Shown here piece after piece: positions 20,111 to 30,520 of a stretch of DNA of 64,000 nucleotides. The notes under the pieces are model-generated. The model searched no databases, had not been told where the DNA came from, and saw only the letters and a program-made list of their open reading frames with translations. The stretch comes from Dichetophora obliterata (taxonomy: Eukaryota; Arthropoda; Insecta; Diptera; Sciomyzidae): NCBI GenBank assembly GCA_963920525.1, contig OY986436.1, forward strand, positions 95,917,842-95,981,841, read 5' to 3'. Within the stretch, counting starts at the first letter, position 1. Every line of letters begins with the position of its first letter. The translations under genes were made by a program, and so were the position numbers.

Positions 20111-22043
20111 GGACGGGAAAGAGAAAGATAGTATACATACATATTATACATATTAGGAGTAAAATTATGAGAGAAAAAAAACTATATAGTAAGAAAATTT
20201 AGTAAAGTTGTAAAGAAAAAAGGTTACTATAAAACAGAATTAAAAAAAAAAAGAAGTAGTGAATGTGAAAGCATATTTGTGGCCATAATACGGCAATGAG
20301 AAATAAATGGAGTAGAGAAAACTACTTACTGAGGAAATAGTCAAGAAAAGGTTATATAAAAGGCATTTAAATGGAACAATTAGAGAGCCAAGGTAAAGTA
20401 GAGAAAAAAAAAATCAGAAGCGGAGAAAATCTAAAGTAAAAGGCAATTGTGTTGGCATCTTCAAAGTGAAAGACGTTGTTACGGGTATCCCTCGCAAGGA
20501 TTAAATTCTAGTACAACACATTCTACTTGTAGATCCCAAAATAGTGCCACTTTATTTTAATTCTGTAAGTTTTGTTTTAGATTTAAATTAGTCGTTGAAA
20601 TATAAAAAAAAAAATTAATTGAAAATAAAGAAATTTGATAACGTCAAATGAAGACGTAGTAACATGATACAGGAAGTAAAGGGAAATATAATGAAAAAGA
20701 CATAAAATTTTTACATAAAGGAAAATATTATTTTAAAGATTAGAAGAAAATTAAAAATCACGAAGTTGAAAATTGAAGAAATTGTTATATATATATATTG
20801 AAAAAGAAAAAAAAAATTAAAAAAGAAAAGAAAAAAAAATAATAATTAACTTAAAGTAAAAGAAAAATCTCAATACGAGAAAATATTAAGTAAAGCTATA
20901 AATTAAACATATTGAAATTGAGAAATTGAATGTAAGTAAAAATTAAGGTTTTTAATTAAAAAGCATACGAAAAGAAGATATGTTAAAATTTTTAATAAAT
21001 ACTATGTAAATACTTATAATTAAATGTTTCTTGAAAGTCATATAAAAGAACAATATAAAATAGCATGCGAGTTCGCATAAAAATACTGAGTAAATAATAT
21101 AGCAATATTGAAGTATGTAAATGTTATATAGATTCATGAAAAGCATGTATGATTAACAATTGTGTAAATTAAAAGAAAAGTAGAATTCAATTTAAAAATA
21201 ATAAACAAAGTTGGAAAAAGAATAAATTATGTTTGAAATAGATTAGGGAACATCATATATTGTTGAGATTGGGGGTGCAACCAAAGATGACGTCGATGTA
21301 CCCGAAAGCAGTGAGCAGAAACAAAATTTAAAATGAATACAGCAAGTCAGGAAATAAACTTCAACCACGAGAAGTGTGTGCTGGAAAGCGAACAACAAAA
21401 AACCTTATAAATATGAGATCAGGAAAAATTAAAAAGTAAAACAACAAAAGGTGAAAACACCTTCGTAAAATGCTAACAAAGCTGCGAATACTAAAAAAAA
21501 AACTTTTTTTATATAAACAACAAAAATTAAAAATTTAAAACAACAAAAGGTATAACACCCTTAATAATGCAGAAAAATTTGATTGAATTTAAAACAACAA
21601 AAATTAAGAATCTAAAACAACAAAAGGTATATCACCCTTAATAAAGCAGAAAAATTTGAAAATTAATAATAAAATAGGTATAAATAGCCTTCCTAAAACA
21701 ACGAAAACAAACAATTAATCCAGATTTGGCAAAATAATGCTATAAAACAACAAAAGGTATAAAAACCTTCACAATACAACATTTTTAACAACATAATAAA
21801 GTACAAAGACCTTCAAAAACAACATTTTTGGTAATATAATATTTGAAAACAACAAAAGATATAAGTCTTTCTAAAATCAGAAAAGTAATACAACAAAAGG
21901 TATAAAAACCTTTTATAAAACTACAAAAAGCAAGAATTTTATTTCAAAAGACATAAAAACCATTCAGCAGAGAAATATAACACCAAAATGCATAACCTGC
22001 AAGGTTACAGACTGAAAAATTGATATAATAAAAAATAAAACAG
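20111..22043 (+). other. A-rich, pol-less interior of gypsy-class element
   Basis: Extremely A-rich on the plus strand with no RT, RNase H or integrase motif in any frame. A segment at about 20445-20590 loosely resembles the protease region at 18750-18880 (TCGCAAGGAT, then CATTCTACTTGTAGATCC) but lacks DSG. Repeats occupy 21430-21960. Strand-asymmetric A-richness is typical of retroelement genomic RNA. Confidence 0.5.
21430..21960 (+). repeat. A-rich dispersed array of AACAACAAAAGGT...ACCTT units
   Basis: Copies of ACAACAAAAGG followed shortly by CCTT lie near 21441, 21541, 21616, 21746 and 21890, with decayed ones near 21787 and 21848. In several, AAGGT and ACCTT can pair as a tiny hairpin. 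Spacing is irregular (about 35-130 bases), unlike an ordinary tandem satellite. Confidence 0.6.
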
Positions 22044-22047
22044 TTAA

Positions 22048-22786
22048 GGGAAGGTTCTCCTGGATTTTTTTGAAAAAATCCATTTTTTTTTTTTACATAA
22101 AATGAAAGTTACATATATGTAGAATGTTTGTGCTAAGGGATATTTCAATACGACGCGTATTTCTCGAGCTAAAGCGTGTCAAACGTACCCATGTCACGCG
22201 CGCGTACCAACTTTCTAAAAACTTTAAACGCGTTTTTCTCGGAACCATGTTTTCTAATCTAACGGACAGCACAGGGCTTGTTCTATTGATCCGATTTCCT
22301 TCATTCAAAGAATGTTTGAAAGTATATACTTTTTTGTACGCCTGGAACCTAACATTGGCATAAAAAATTGTTTATTTATAATTTTTAAACGAGATCTAAG
22401 TAAAAAAAAAAGCAAAAAATTTCAATTTTTTTTTTAAAAGTCCATAAAATTGGATTTTTATACCAAACTTAATTGAAGTTAGGTTCCAGGCATATGAAAT
22501 ATTATCAATTTTAATAAATTTTATACATTTCTCATTTCAGTTCACTACCTGAGGCCCCACACAGTCCGCGGGAGGTCGATGTTTTGCGCGCAGAGGTCGA
22601 CGAGATCCGCCATTTTCAAGCCGCCATTTTGTATTTTTCAAATATCTTTATTTTTTTTACTCGTCAATAAACCACGAATCAAAGTTCAAAAGCATAAGTT
22701 CGAATGTCTTTTCATTTTCCCACAAACCATTCTCAAATTTTGCTTGTTTTTCGGCCAAATCCAAAAAAATCCAGGAGAACCCTCCC
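22048..22786. mobile_element. TTAA-flanked TIR element (piggyBac- or Kolobok-type, non-autonomous)
   Basis: The left end GGGAAGGTTCTCCTGGATTT and the reversed right end GGGAGGGTTCTCCTGGATTT form TIRs with one mismatch. TTAA flanks both sides (22044-22047 and 22787-22790). TTAA duplication is characteristic of piggyBac and Kolobok. There is no transposase; the 739-bp interior has only short frames. Confidence 0.85.
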
Positions 22787-23103
22787 TTAACCAGCAAGGA
22801 CGGGAAGTCCATTTTTAAACGAAGACCAGGTTAACCAGCTATAGGGCTTAAAGCCTCCTGGCAAACAAAAACGATATCACCAACACACACACTTCAACAG
22901 TATCAAAAACTATAACGAGGAATAAATTAAACGCCGTGACAGTTTTTCCGGCGCACCGATGGACAACACTAATAAAACAACAATCACCCCCAACAAAAGC
23001 CAGGAAGTTAGGGAATTATAAATTTATACAATAAGTAAAAATATAGAAACAATAAATTAAAACTAAATACAGAAACAATGTAAGCATATTTCAAAAAAGA
23101 AAT

Positions 23104-23303
23104 ATGAACACGAAATGTAAGTCATATGTAGAAACAATAATTAACAAACAACTTGTTGACACAAAATTAAAGCGGCAATTTTTGAATAGAAATGAAGTAA
23201 GAAAAACTATTATAACTTTAATGAACAAGCATACAAATAAAATTAACAAAGAATTAATGGACGAAAATTTTGAACCTCTTCAAGGAGAAAATTTTCTTTG
23301 TGT
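23104..23303 (+). CDS. Short ORF upstream of the polypurine tract
   Basis: The frame opening at 23104 is lysine- and asparagine-rich (RKTIITLMNKHTNKINKELM) and runs through the polypurine tract into the LTR. It could be the C-terminal relic of an ancestral 3' ORF. I see no membrane segment or known domain, and chance is possible. Confidence 0.25.
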
Positions 23304-23316
23304 AAGGGGGGAGGAA
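23304..23316 (+). other. Polypurine tract
   Basis: AAGGGGGGAGGAA abuts the TG that opens the 3' LTR at 23317. This is the expected plus-strand primer site and it fixes the LTR boundary. Confidence 0.85.
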
Positions 23317-25362
23317 TGTTGTGATTCACAACGAGGTATTCCCCAAAATATTGTCTTTTTACTAGTGGCCAAGTGCTGGCAATGAAAGTTGATCCACCGC
23401 AACAACTAAGCGAGCGATCAACATTCATTGCATTGCGGCACTTTTATATGAATTCAATGTCAAGGCCAGTAAAGTAAACAAACCAAAAGTAAGACAATAA
23501 AATGAACACTGATCTACCGCAACAACTGGGCGATCAGTTTTCATTTCATTTAAAGACAATAAAATAAAGCCAACAATTTACTTCTGTGCGGCCAGCGTAA
23601 ACTGCTGACGAGGCAAAAACCAGAGGTAAATTAATTTTAATATTTTATTGTTGTATTTAACATACACACAGTTTGGCAAAACAAGTATAATTTAAATAAG
23701 AATTTAACGTTGGAATATGACCCAATTACACATGTTGTACATCCCAAGTAACATTGTTGGAGCAACTAGGTGCGAGTGAGTCCTAAAAGTGTTCTATAGG
23801 TGTATAATATGCGGTTAAAGCTTTACCGCAGCTTTGTTTGCTGCTAGTTGCTTTTAACTTTAAAGAAAATGCTCCGAATATGATTTTTTAACCATTTTGA
23901 GCTTTAATACTTTATACAGCTCTGTAATCAAATCTGCAAAAGAGCAGAAATCTAAAATTTACTACTTGCTCTGTAAAGGATCTTATTATTAAAATAAAAA
24001 TTACTATACAGCTGTTTTAAAACTCGTAGATTGAGTATAATATTTGCTTTAATGTGTATTTTTGTATTGCATTTTTAAAGCGAATAGATGTAAAATACTG
24101 TAAATTAATGCAATAAATTTTTTGGGAGTAACAAGTGATTAAAAAATCTGATAAAGAGCTTCTTTGAAAAAAATGGCGATCTAATAAAAAATAGAAAATC
24201 TTCGAAGTTGAAGCAAGCTAAATATTAGTGTTTACAATAATATTTAAAACGAAATTGATGATTTCTTTGATACATATATTTAAGAATAAAGTACTTAAAT
24301 CATTTTTAGTTGATTTTAAAGAATGCTAAAAATTTTCCAACTATTTTTAAATAATTAACACTTCATAATTTTAATTATTTATTAAGCCCGTTGTAGTTTT
24401 TCGAAGTACTACATTCACGTTTCCGATAAATTTAAAAGCGCACCGAAATTCGCAGCATATAACGAATACACGAACATGAGTCTGATATAATAATCACTTA
24501 TTTCTTTAATTTATTTGTCATTCTAATCACCACAAACACTTGGCAAATTTTATATATTTTTTGAGTTTATTTTTAACACATACATACTTAAAAGAATAAG
24601 AAAAAAGAGCTTTGCAAGAGCTCTTATTTAGGTTTGACAGGAACTCTTTTAAAAGTTGACAGCTACTTCCTCTCTCCATATGAAGCAAAAATACTGCTTT
24701 TAAACTCAAGAAAGTAGCCTTATATATTCTCTGCAAGAGCTTTAGTAGCGCGACTAAAGCTATAGTTGAAGCTTGCTGCTATATAAGATAGCACTATAAG
24801 CTCTGCAAGAATGAATATATGGCTAATAGTGTTACTTGGGATGTTTGTATGTTTGCTTAGCCAAAGTTGGCAATATTAAATAAGTATGTATGAATATGTT
24901 TTAAAATAAGAATTAATTGTAAGCAAATAATACAAAACTAGATTAAGAACCTAATAATGAAGTTAAATTATTGTGCAAGAGGCGGAAGATAAATTACGCA
25001 TCCGCTGATTAATCAATAAGTAGAATTAAGTTTGTAAAAATGAAGAAGAAGAAGCGCGGCCAGATATGTTATAAATATCTTGTCCCCGCTAAAATAAATG
25101 GATTGATGTAAATGAAACTTAAACGGTGGCAGTTATTATTCACGGAAGAAGACCAGACCAATTTCCTCGGAGGATTCAAAAGAAACCAGTAAGTATAAAC
25201 TAAAACCTCCACGCCTGAATGCACCTAAGGATGACGGCGACAGAGGTCTTTTTTTTGAGTAGTTGCCAGTGGCGCTCTTAAGCGCCGGCAAACAACCCGT
25301 AGGTAGGACGTCGCTCGGCGACTGTTAGGACCAACGCGTATCCTCTCAGAGGGGATACAACA
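23317..25362 (+). repeat. 3' LTR of gypsy-class element, interrupted
   Basis: Co-linear with the 5' LTR (TGTTGTGATTCACAACGAGG to GGGGATACAACA) except for a 1098-bp insertion at 23743-24840 and a few substitutions and small indels. Without the insertion it would be about 0.95 kb. Confidence 0.9.
23743..24840. mobile_element. DNA element in the 3' LTR with AT duplication
   Basis: Ends are CCCAAGTAACATTGTTGG and, reversed, CCCAAGTAACACTATTAG. The uninterrupted 5' LTR reads TACATGTTTG here; the 3' LTR reads TACAT, element, ATGTTTG, so the target duplication is the dinucleotide AT. No transposase is visible. AGAGCT- and TGCAAGAGC-type motifs are clustered near 24605-24810. Some PIF-related (ISL2EU) elements are reported to duplicate AT, but superfamily assignment is only a suggestion. 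Confidence 0.85.
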
Positions 25363-26535
25363 ACTAAAACAATATGGTCCCTCCGTCCAGTCCGTCAGGT
25401 TCTATAGTAGGTGGGACTTTCACATCGAAAACCCACCTGCGTCTAGTTTTTCCACCTGCTTCAATAAATTGTCAACATATTTTCTCTTTCCTAGGGGAAC
25501 TATTGCAGTGAAACACAAACTAAAGTAAAATGTGGCAGAAGTTGTAAGTGAAGGCAAAAATTAATAAAATAAAAAAATACGAATTGCTATAGTGAAGGCA
25601 AAAATATAATAAAATCAAAAAATACGAATTGCAATAAAAAAGGGTGAAAAACACAATGTAAAAAAAAGTGGATTGTACCTAAAAAAACAAATCAAAATTT
25701 ATGAAAAAAATAATAAGAAAAAATACAAAAATTGTGAATTAAGATAGCAATGTAAAAATTGTGAATTGAACAAAAACTAGTAAGGAATTAAATTCAACTG
25801 GGCCGAATTTAAAATACCCCCACGGCAAAATTAGAGTATATATAAAGTCTTAAGCAAACTGTTAAATATATTTAAAGAGATTTTCCCGTTTTGGTTAAGT
25901 AACTTTGTATGGGATGTAGGCGTGGTTTTCATCCGATTTTGCTCAGATTCGAACTTGACCTCCATTTTTGTATAAAAAGATTATATTTTGAATTTCGTTA
26001 TGATAGCTCAAAAATTACGGCTGCTATCGTGGTCACAGACGGACAGACGGACATGGCTAAATGGACTCAGGAGGTGATGCTGATCAGGAATATATATACT
26101 TTTCTATACCGGCCACGCCTCCTTATCGGCGTTACAAACGGAGTGACAAAATTAATATACCCTTATACGTTTTTTTTTACGTGGGGGTATGAAAACGAAT
26201 AAATATTTATGAAAAAGTAATAAAGAAAAATACAAAAATTGTGAATTAAGATAGCAATGTAAAAATCGCGAATTGTAAAAAAAAGAATAAAAATTTATAA
26301 AAAAGTAATAAGAAAACAAACAAAAATTGTGAATTAAGATAGCAATGTAAAACTTGTGAATTGTAAAAAATAAAAAAAGAACGAATCAAAATTTATGAAA
26401 AAAATATATAATAAGAAAATACAAAAATTGTAAGTTGAAAAAAAAATTTCCACAAAAAAAGTCAATGATAATTTAAAAGCTGGAAATCGTGAGTATCTCT
26501 TTTTCATTTTTTATTATCTAAAAATTATTTCAGAA
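25363..26535 (+). other. Leader of errantivirus-type element, with internal repeats
   Basis: A-rich untranslated sequence. A unit containing GAATTAAGATAGCAATGTAA recurs near 25736, 26242 and 26332, and AAGTGAAGGCAAAAAT-like sequence recurs near 25547 and 25589. It is interrupted by the 377-bp element at 25814-26190. Confidence 0.5.
25814..26190. mobile_element. 377-bp fly-type dispersed repeat with 11-bp TIRs
   Basis: ATACCCCCACG (25814-25824) is the exact reverse complement of CGTGGGGGTAT (26180-26190). The interior carries GACGGACAGACGGACATGG and TGATGCTGATCAGGAATATA (26036-26095). I remember closely similar cores from dispersed repeats of drosophilid and other fly genomes (from memory, not searched). 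A small frame at 25909-26202 is incidental. Confidence 0.65.
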
Positions 26536-27690
26536 ATGGAGGAAGTCCGCACCTCATTAGTAGGGCTCACTGTGGCTGTTAATGCTGCTTTGGCACAAAT
26601 CAAGGTCATAGAGACTCGCTTAAGGCTACTCTAAACCCCCCTGCACCTTCTCAAACATCAGGTGGGTTGGTAGGGAATGAGGTGGTCCCATTGTGTAGAC
26701 CATCAAATGAGAATGACCTAAACGAAATAAGCAAACTTCCCGACTGTGTTAAGGAATTGCAGGTTTTCGACGGTAATCCCGTCCAATATATATCCTGGGT
26801 GCACAACGTAGAGTGCATCCCAAAAGATTATGAAATAGTGAAGAACAAACATATTTATCGAGCCATTTTGCAGGTCGTGCGGCAAAAGGTGCGTGGCACT
26901 GCTGACGCAGCTTTAATTTCATATAATATATTTGATGATGATTGGGGGTCCATAAAAAGGTGCCTTTCCCTTCATTGCGCGGATAAGCGTGATATACTAC
27001 CTTAGAGCACCACTTATGCAATTAACATAAAAGAACTCTAGCATTGACGAGTTTAACGCAAACGTTAATCACCAGTTTTCCTTAATAATAAATAAAATTA
27101 AAACTGAGGATTATTCCGAAGAAACGATCAGCGTTCTGATCGAAAGCTACCGAAACAGAGCTCTGGATGTTTTTATTCGGGGTTTGAATGGCGACCTACC
27201 GAAAATGTTGGCTATTAAGAAGCCACAAACGTTGCCAGAGGCATATTCGGACTGCCTTGAAATTTAGAACTTTAATTATAGGAATAATGCGATTCATAGG
27301 CCAAATGTAACCAATACGGTTACAGCTCCAGTTAAACAGTTCTTTGCAAGAGAGAATAAACCCATTACAAAATATTATTTATTTCAATAGTCCTAGTCCA
27401 CCAGGGCAATGGAACTATAACCGGCAACTTAATACCCTTTTTGGATATGCAGAGTCAAGACCAGACCAACCACCAAGGACTGGACCAAAACCGCAAGAGC
27501 GTATGGATGTGGACCGAAGTATACAAACCAGAAGAGTCAACTACATGAACCATCCTAGTTCGAATGGAGCAAAATGTTGGGCGAACCCTAAGTGGAGCAG
27601 CAATAATTCCAAGCAACAGCGAATGTATTACCTATCCCAATCGGAGGAGGCAACCGATGATCAAGAACCATCGCAAGAGTCAATCACGTA
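26536..27690 (+). pseudogene. gag: Gag of errantivirus-type element (broken)
   Basis: Starts MEEVRTSLVGLTV at 26536, goes out of frame near 26600, and resumes at about 26660-27004 with the capsid region (ELQVFDGNPVQYISWVHNVE). After another stop it continues to about 27270 (SYRNRALDVFIRGLNGDLP), then the basic C-terminal region (RMDVDRSIQTRRVNYMNH near 27500-27550) ending at 27691. It lacks CCHC knuckles, as expected for this group. At least three lesions make it non-functional. Confidence 0.75.
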
Positions 27691-27735
27691 GAAGAAGAAA
27701 TAGGGGACCAAGTAAATTTTATGACGGGTGCCTCT

Positions 27736-28305
27736 CCATTAGGGTGTCCGTTATTTTTCAAAGTGGAAAAATTGTTGGTCTCACCCCTCAAAAAGTGGAG
27801 GTCTGATGCAAAAATGACTCTCCAAAAATTTCACGCACCTAGGACCACGCCTTCCCGTCCCGACTTACGCTTGAAATTTTGCACATACTTAAAATGCACT
27901 CGTATGCAGGGTTTAAATTTACTGACTAATTTCCATTTGTAGAATGCGTTGTTGACTATGACTACGAAAATGAAATGACAAATAATGAAATGAAACAGAT
28001 ACACACACAAAATGATTGCGTTTGCAACGACTATGACAGCGATGGCACACATGTGATAGGAAAGAAAAATGCTGCTCATTTTTTCACTACACCAAGCAAG
28101 CTCTTTCGCTTTTGTCGCTTTCCCCCCGCATCCAGAAACACAGTGTCCCGTTATATTCTGTATTTATTTCTTTCAGCTTTCAATACTCCTTCACTAAAAC
28201 AATGGTTTTAGTCTTCAAAAGTCAGTGAAGCAAGAGTGATTAAAAGCAGAATGGCATTGTCATTAAGAAAAAATAATATTATTTATCTAATTGGCGCTAT
28301 TGATT
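27736..28305 (+). other. Interrupting sequence before the protease, unassigned
   Basis: From about 27736 (TTAGGGTGTCCGTTATTTTT) errantivirus coding is lost. It returns near 28310. The interval carries frames 27721-27942 and 27975-28211 which I do not recognise. Its left edge looks like a TIR start but I find no matching right end. Confidence 0.4.
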
Positions 28306-28309
28306 TAAA

Positions 28310-28525
28310 CATAACCGGGTCAAAATTACCATCCAATAGACAAGTTTTATCGGAGAGTCTCCATATATAGAGTACGCATCAGATAATAGGTCAATTCTTT
28401 ACTTCCTTATTGATACCGGAGCCAACGGCTCCGGAAGTGGCTCCTTCTTAAGCAACCAAATCAATCGCTATTGGTAAGCCATTTTTTGTAAATTCCGCAG
28501 CCGGAAGCTTGAGAATAACCGAAAG
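28310..28525 (+). pseudogene. Aspartic protease of errantivirus-type element (fragment)
   Basis: The frame reads SPYIEYASDNRSILYFLIDT followed by GANG (about 28350-28420), so the DTG active site is present. A short glycine-serine duplication follows it. A stop lies at 28470 and the frame is cut by the mariner at 28529. The protease would process Gag-Pol. Confidence 0.7.
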
Positions 28526-28528
28526 GGT

Positions 28529-29818
28529 GTCCCAACAAGAACGCAATTTTTAAATTTGGCGCCATTCGAAGTGTCATTGTTTGACATTTGAACAATTGTT
28601 ACTGTTTGCTAGTAGAAGATACGAGGTTAGTAAAAATGGAGCGCTACACGAATGAACGACGCATTCTCATTTTGAAATTGTTTTACCAAAATGGTGAAAG
28701 TTTTGCGGCTACAGTTCGCAAATTGCGATCAATTTGGGGTCACAATAATGCTCCAAAAGAGTCAACTGTAAAGAGATTAATGGATAAATTTGCCGAAACT
28801 GGGTCTGTTAGTGATGTAAAGACAACAACGCGCCTTCGACCAGGTCGATCGACCGAAAATGTCGAAACTGTACGTGATGATGTCGCTCAAACTCCATTCA
28901 CCTCAATTCGACACCGAGCTCAGCAAATTGGTGTCTCCAAATCCACTATGCAGCGAATTTTGACGAAAGATTTGCATCTTCATGCATACAAAGTTCAATT
29001 GACTCAGGAACTGAAGCCAGCTGACCATGGACAGCGAAGGGAGTTCGTTACTTGGGTATTGGAGAGACAACATGAAAATGCTGATTTTGCTGCTAAAATC
29101 ATCTTCAGTGACGAGGCCCATTTCCATCTTGATGGCTTCAATAGGCAGAATTGTCGCATTTGGGGTGAGGAAAATCCTCGAGTGATTCACGAGAAGCAAA
29201 TTGCATCCTCAACGTGTCACTGTGTGGTGTGGTTTTTGGGCTGGAGGAATCATTGGACCTTTTTTTTATGAAAATGAGGCAGGTCAAGCGCAAACAGTCA
29301 ATGGTGTTCGGTATCGTGAAATGATAACCAGTTTTTTCTTGCCTAGAATTGAAGAAATGAATGTGGAGGGCATGTGGTTTCAACAAGACGGCGCCACATG
29401 TCATACAGCCAGAGAAACAATTCAATTGCTGCATCAGTCATTTCCCGGTCGTGTTATTTCGCGTTTTGGAGATCAGAATTGGCCGCCTAGATCGTGCGAT
29501 TTAACACCATTAGATTTTTTTTCTTTGGGGTTTTTTGAAGTCGATGGTTTACGCGAATAAGACGACGACGACTCAAGCCTTAAAAGAGGGAATTGGACGC
29601 TGCATTAATGAAATACCGCAGCATTTATGCAAAACGGTCATTGAAAATTTCATTAAAAGATCGCGTGTATGCCAGCAAAGCCGCGGCGGCCATCTGCACG
29701 ATATATTGTTCCATACATAACCTTATTCTGTCTACTTTACGATATAATAAAGTTTCACGATTTTTTTTTTAATATCTGTGTTTTATTTAAAATTTAAAAA
29801 TTGCGCTCTTGTTGGGAC
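28529..29818 (+). mobile_element. Mariner-type element (DD41D), nearly intact
   Basis: 29-bp TIRs: left 28529-28557 begins GTCCCAACAAGAACGCAATT, right 29790-29818 reversed begins GTCCCAACAAGAGCGCAATT; one mismatch in 29. It encloses a single transposase gene. The expected TA duplication is not obvious at the edges (CGAAAGG and CCCAATA), so the precise ends may be a few bases outside these points. It is inserted in the errantivirus protease-RT interval. Confidence 0.9.
28636..29720 (+). pseudogene. Mariner DD41D transposase with two single-base frameshifts
   Basis: About 360 residues from ATG 28636. N-terminal helix-turn-helix regions (MERYTNERR onwards; SIRHRAQQIGVSKSTMQRIL near residues 90-115) bind the TIRs. 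Catalytic region: IFSDEAHFHLDGF (first Asp), WFQQDGATCHTA (second Asp), and WPPRSCDLTPLD with the third Asp 41 residues after the second. Frame breaks: an extra T around 29201-29205, and an extra T in the 8-T run at 29513-29520. DD41D spacing defines the rosa-like group described from Ceratitis. An ORF start at 28588 exists, but 28636 begins the conserved N-terminus. Confidence 0.9.
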
Positions 29819-29869
29819 CCCCAATAACAACTGTTTAGTGATTTTACTAAACTAAAGATACAATATATG

Positions 29870-30520
29870 TTTAATATCAATTTTTAAATACAATTAACAG
29901 TTCATAAAATTAAAAACAGAATATTTCATAAGAGATTGTGAATTTAAAAATAATTTTTCGATGTTTGGACAGAAAAAGAAAGAATGAAGAAACTTAGTTG
30001 GATAAAAAACAAGTAAGAATAGCTTGCCTTAAAACACCTCTCCCTGAGACCTCCCTCAGTCCACGTGGCAGTGCATTCCACAGTCTGATGGCGTTAATGA
30101 AAAACAAGCGCGAGGAGGTTAATGAAGTATATCTTGGAACTATAAGAACATTACTTCGTCTGGAAAAGCTAAATTGAAGTTTATCATATAAGCAGGAAGG
30201 TGTTTTTGTATAGATCAGCTTATGCAGATAAATACAGTTTCTGGCATCAAGGTAGGAAGGTAAATCACACCCAAGTATGGCGTTTCTGAAACTAGATAAG
30301 TGGTCAAACCTACGCAACCCATAAACATAGCGCGTAGCATAATTAAAAGAAATTTGTAATTTTAACTGAGAGGATGAGTCGAGCCTACTATAAACCAACT
30401 CAGCGTAAGTTATCACAGGTAGTACCAACTTTATTACCAACTTACGTCTTATATTGACAGGAGTGACACTAGCAGACATTCTTAAATTACGCAGGGCATA
30501 ATAAACTTTTAATTCTCTAA
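29870..30520 (-). pseudogene. 5'-truncated non-LTR element D (C-terminal tail)
   Basis: The minus-strand frame 30479-29994 reads the end of a LINE ORF2: KLVLPVITYAELVYSRLDSS, RYVYGLRRFDHLSSF and FFINAIRLWNALPRGLRE. It matches the tail of element B (5868-6130) residue for residue in many places, so the two belong to one family. The 3' UTR extends toward about 29870. It is inserted between the mariner and the errantivirus pol. Confidence 0.8.

Larger units (their letters stand above)
15025..25362 (+). mobile_element. Gypsy-class LTR retrotransposon with gag-protease but no visible pol
   Basis: Two matching LTRs (15025-15960 and 23317-25362, the latter with a 1.1-kb insertion), a PBS, a polypurine tract, gag, zinc knuckles and an aspartic protease define the element. 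No RT, RNase H or integrase motif is found in 19090-23300. That space holds a truncated LINE, A-rich repeats and a TTAA element. The LTRs differ at only about a dozen to fifteen positions by eye, so insertion was fairly recent. It looks like a non-autonomous derivative that borrows pol from a relative. Confidence 0.85.

Noticed and set aside
15017..25370. Exact target-site duplication of the gypsy element
   Set aside because: Flanks ACTG and ACTA match at only three of four positions; the duplication may have mutated, so it is not claimed.
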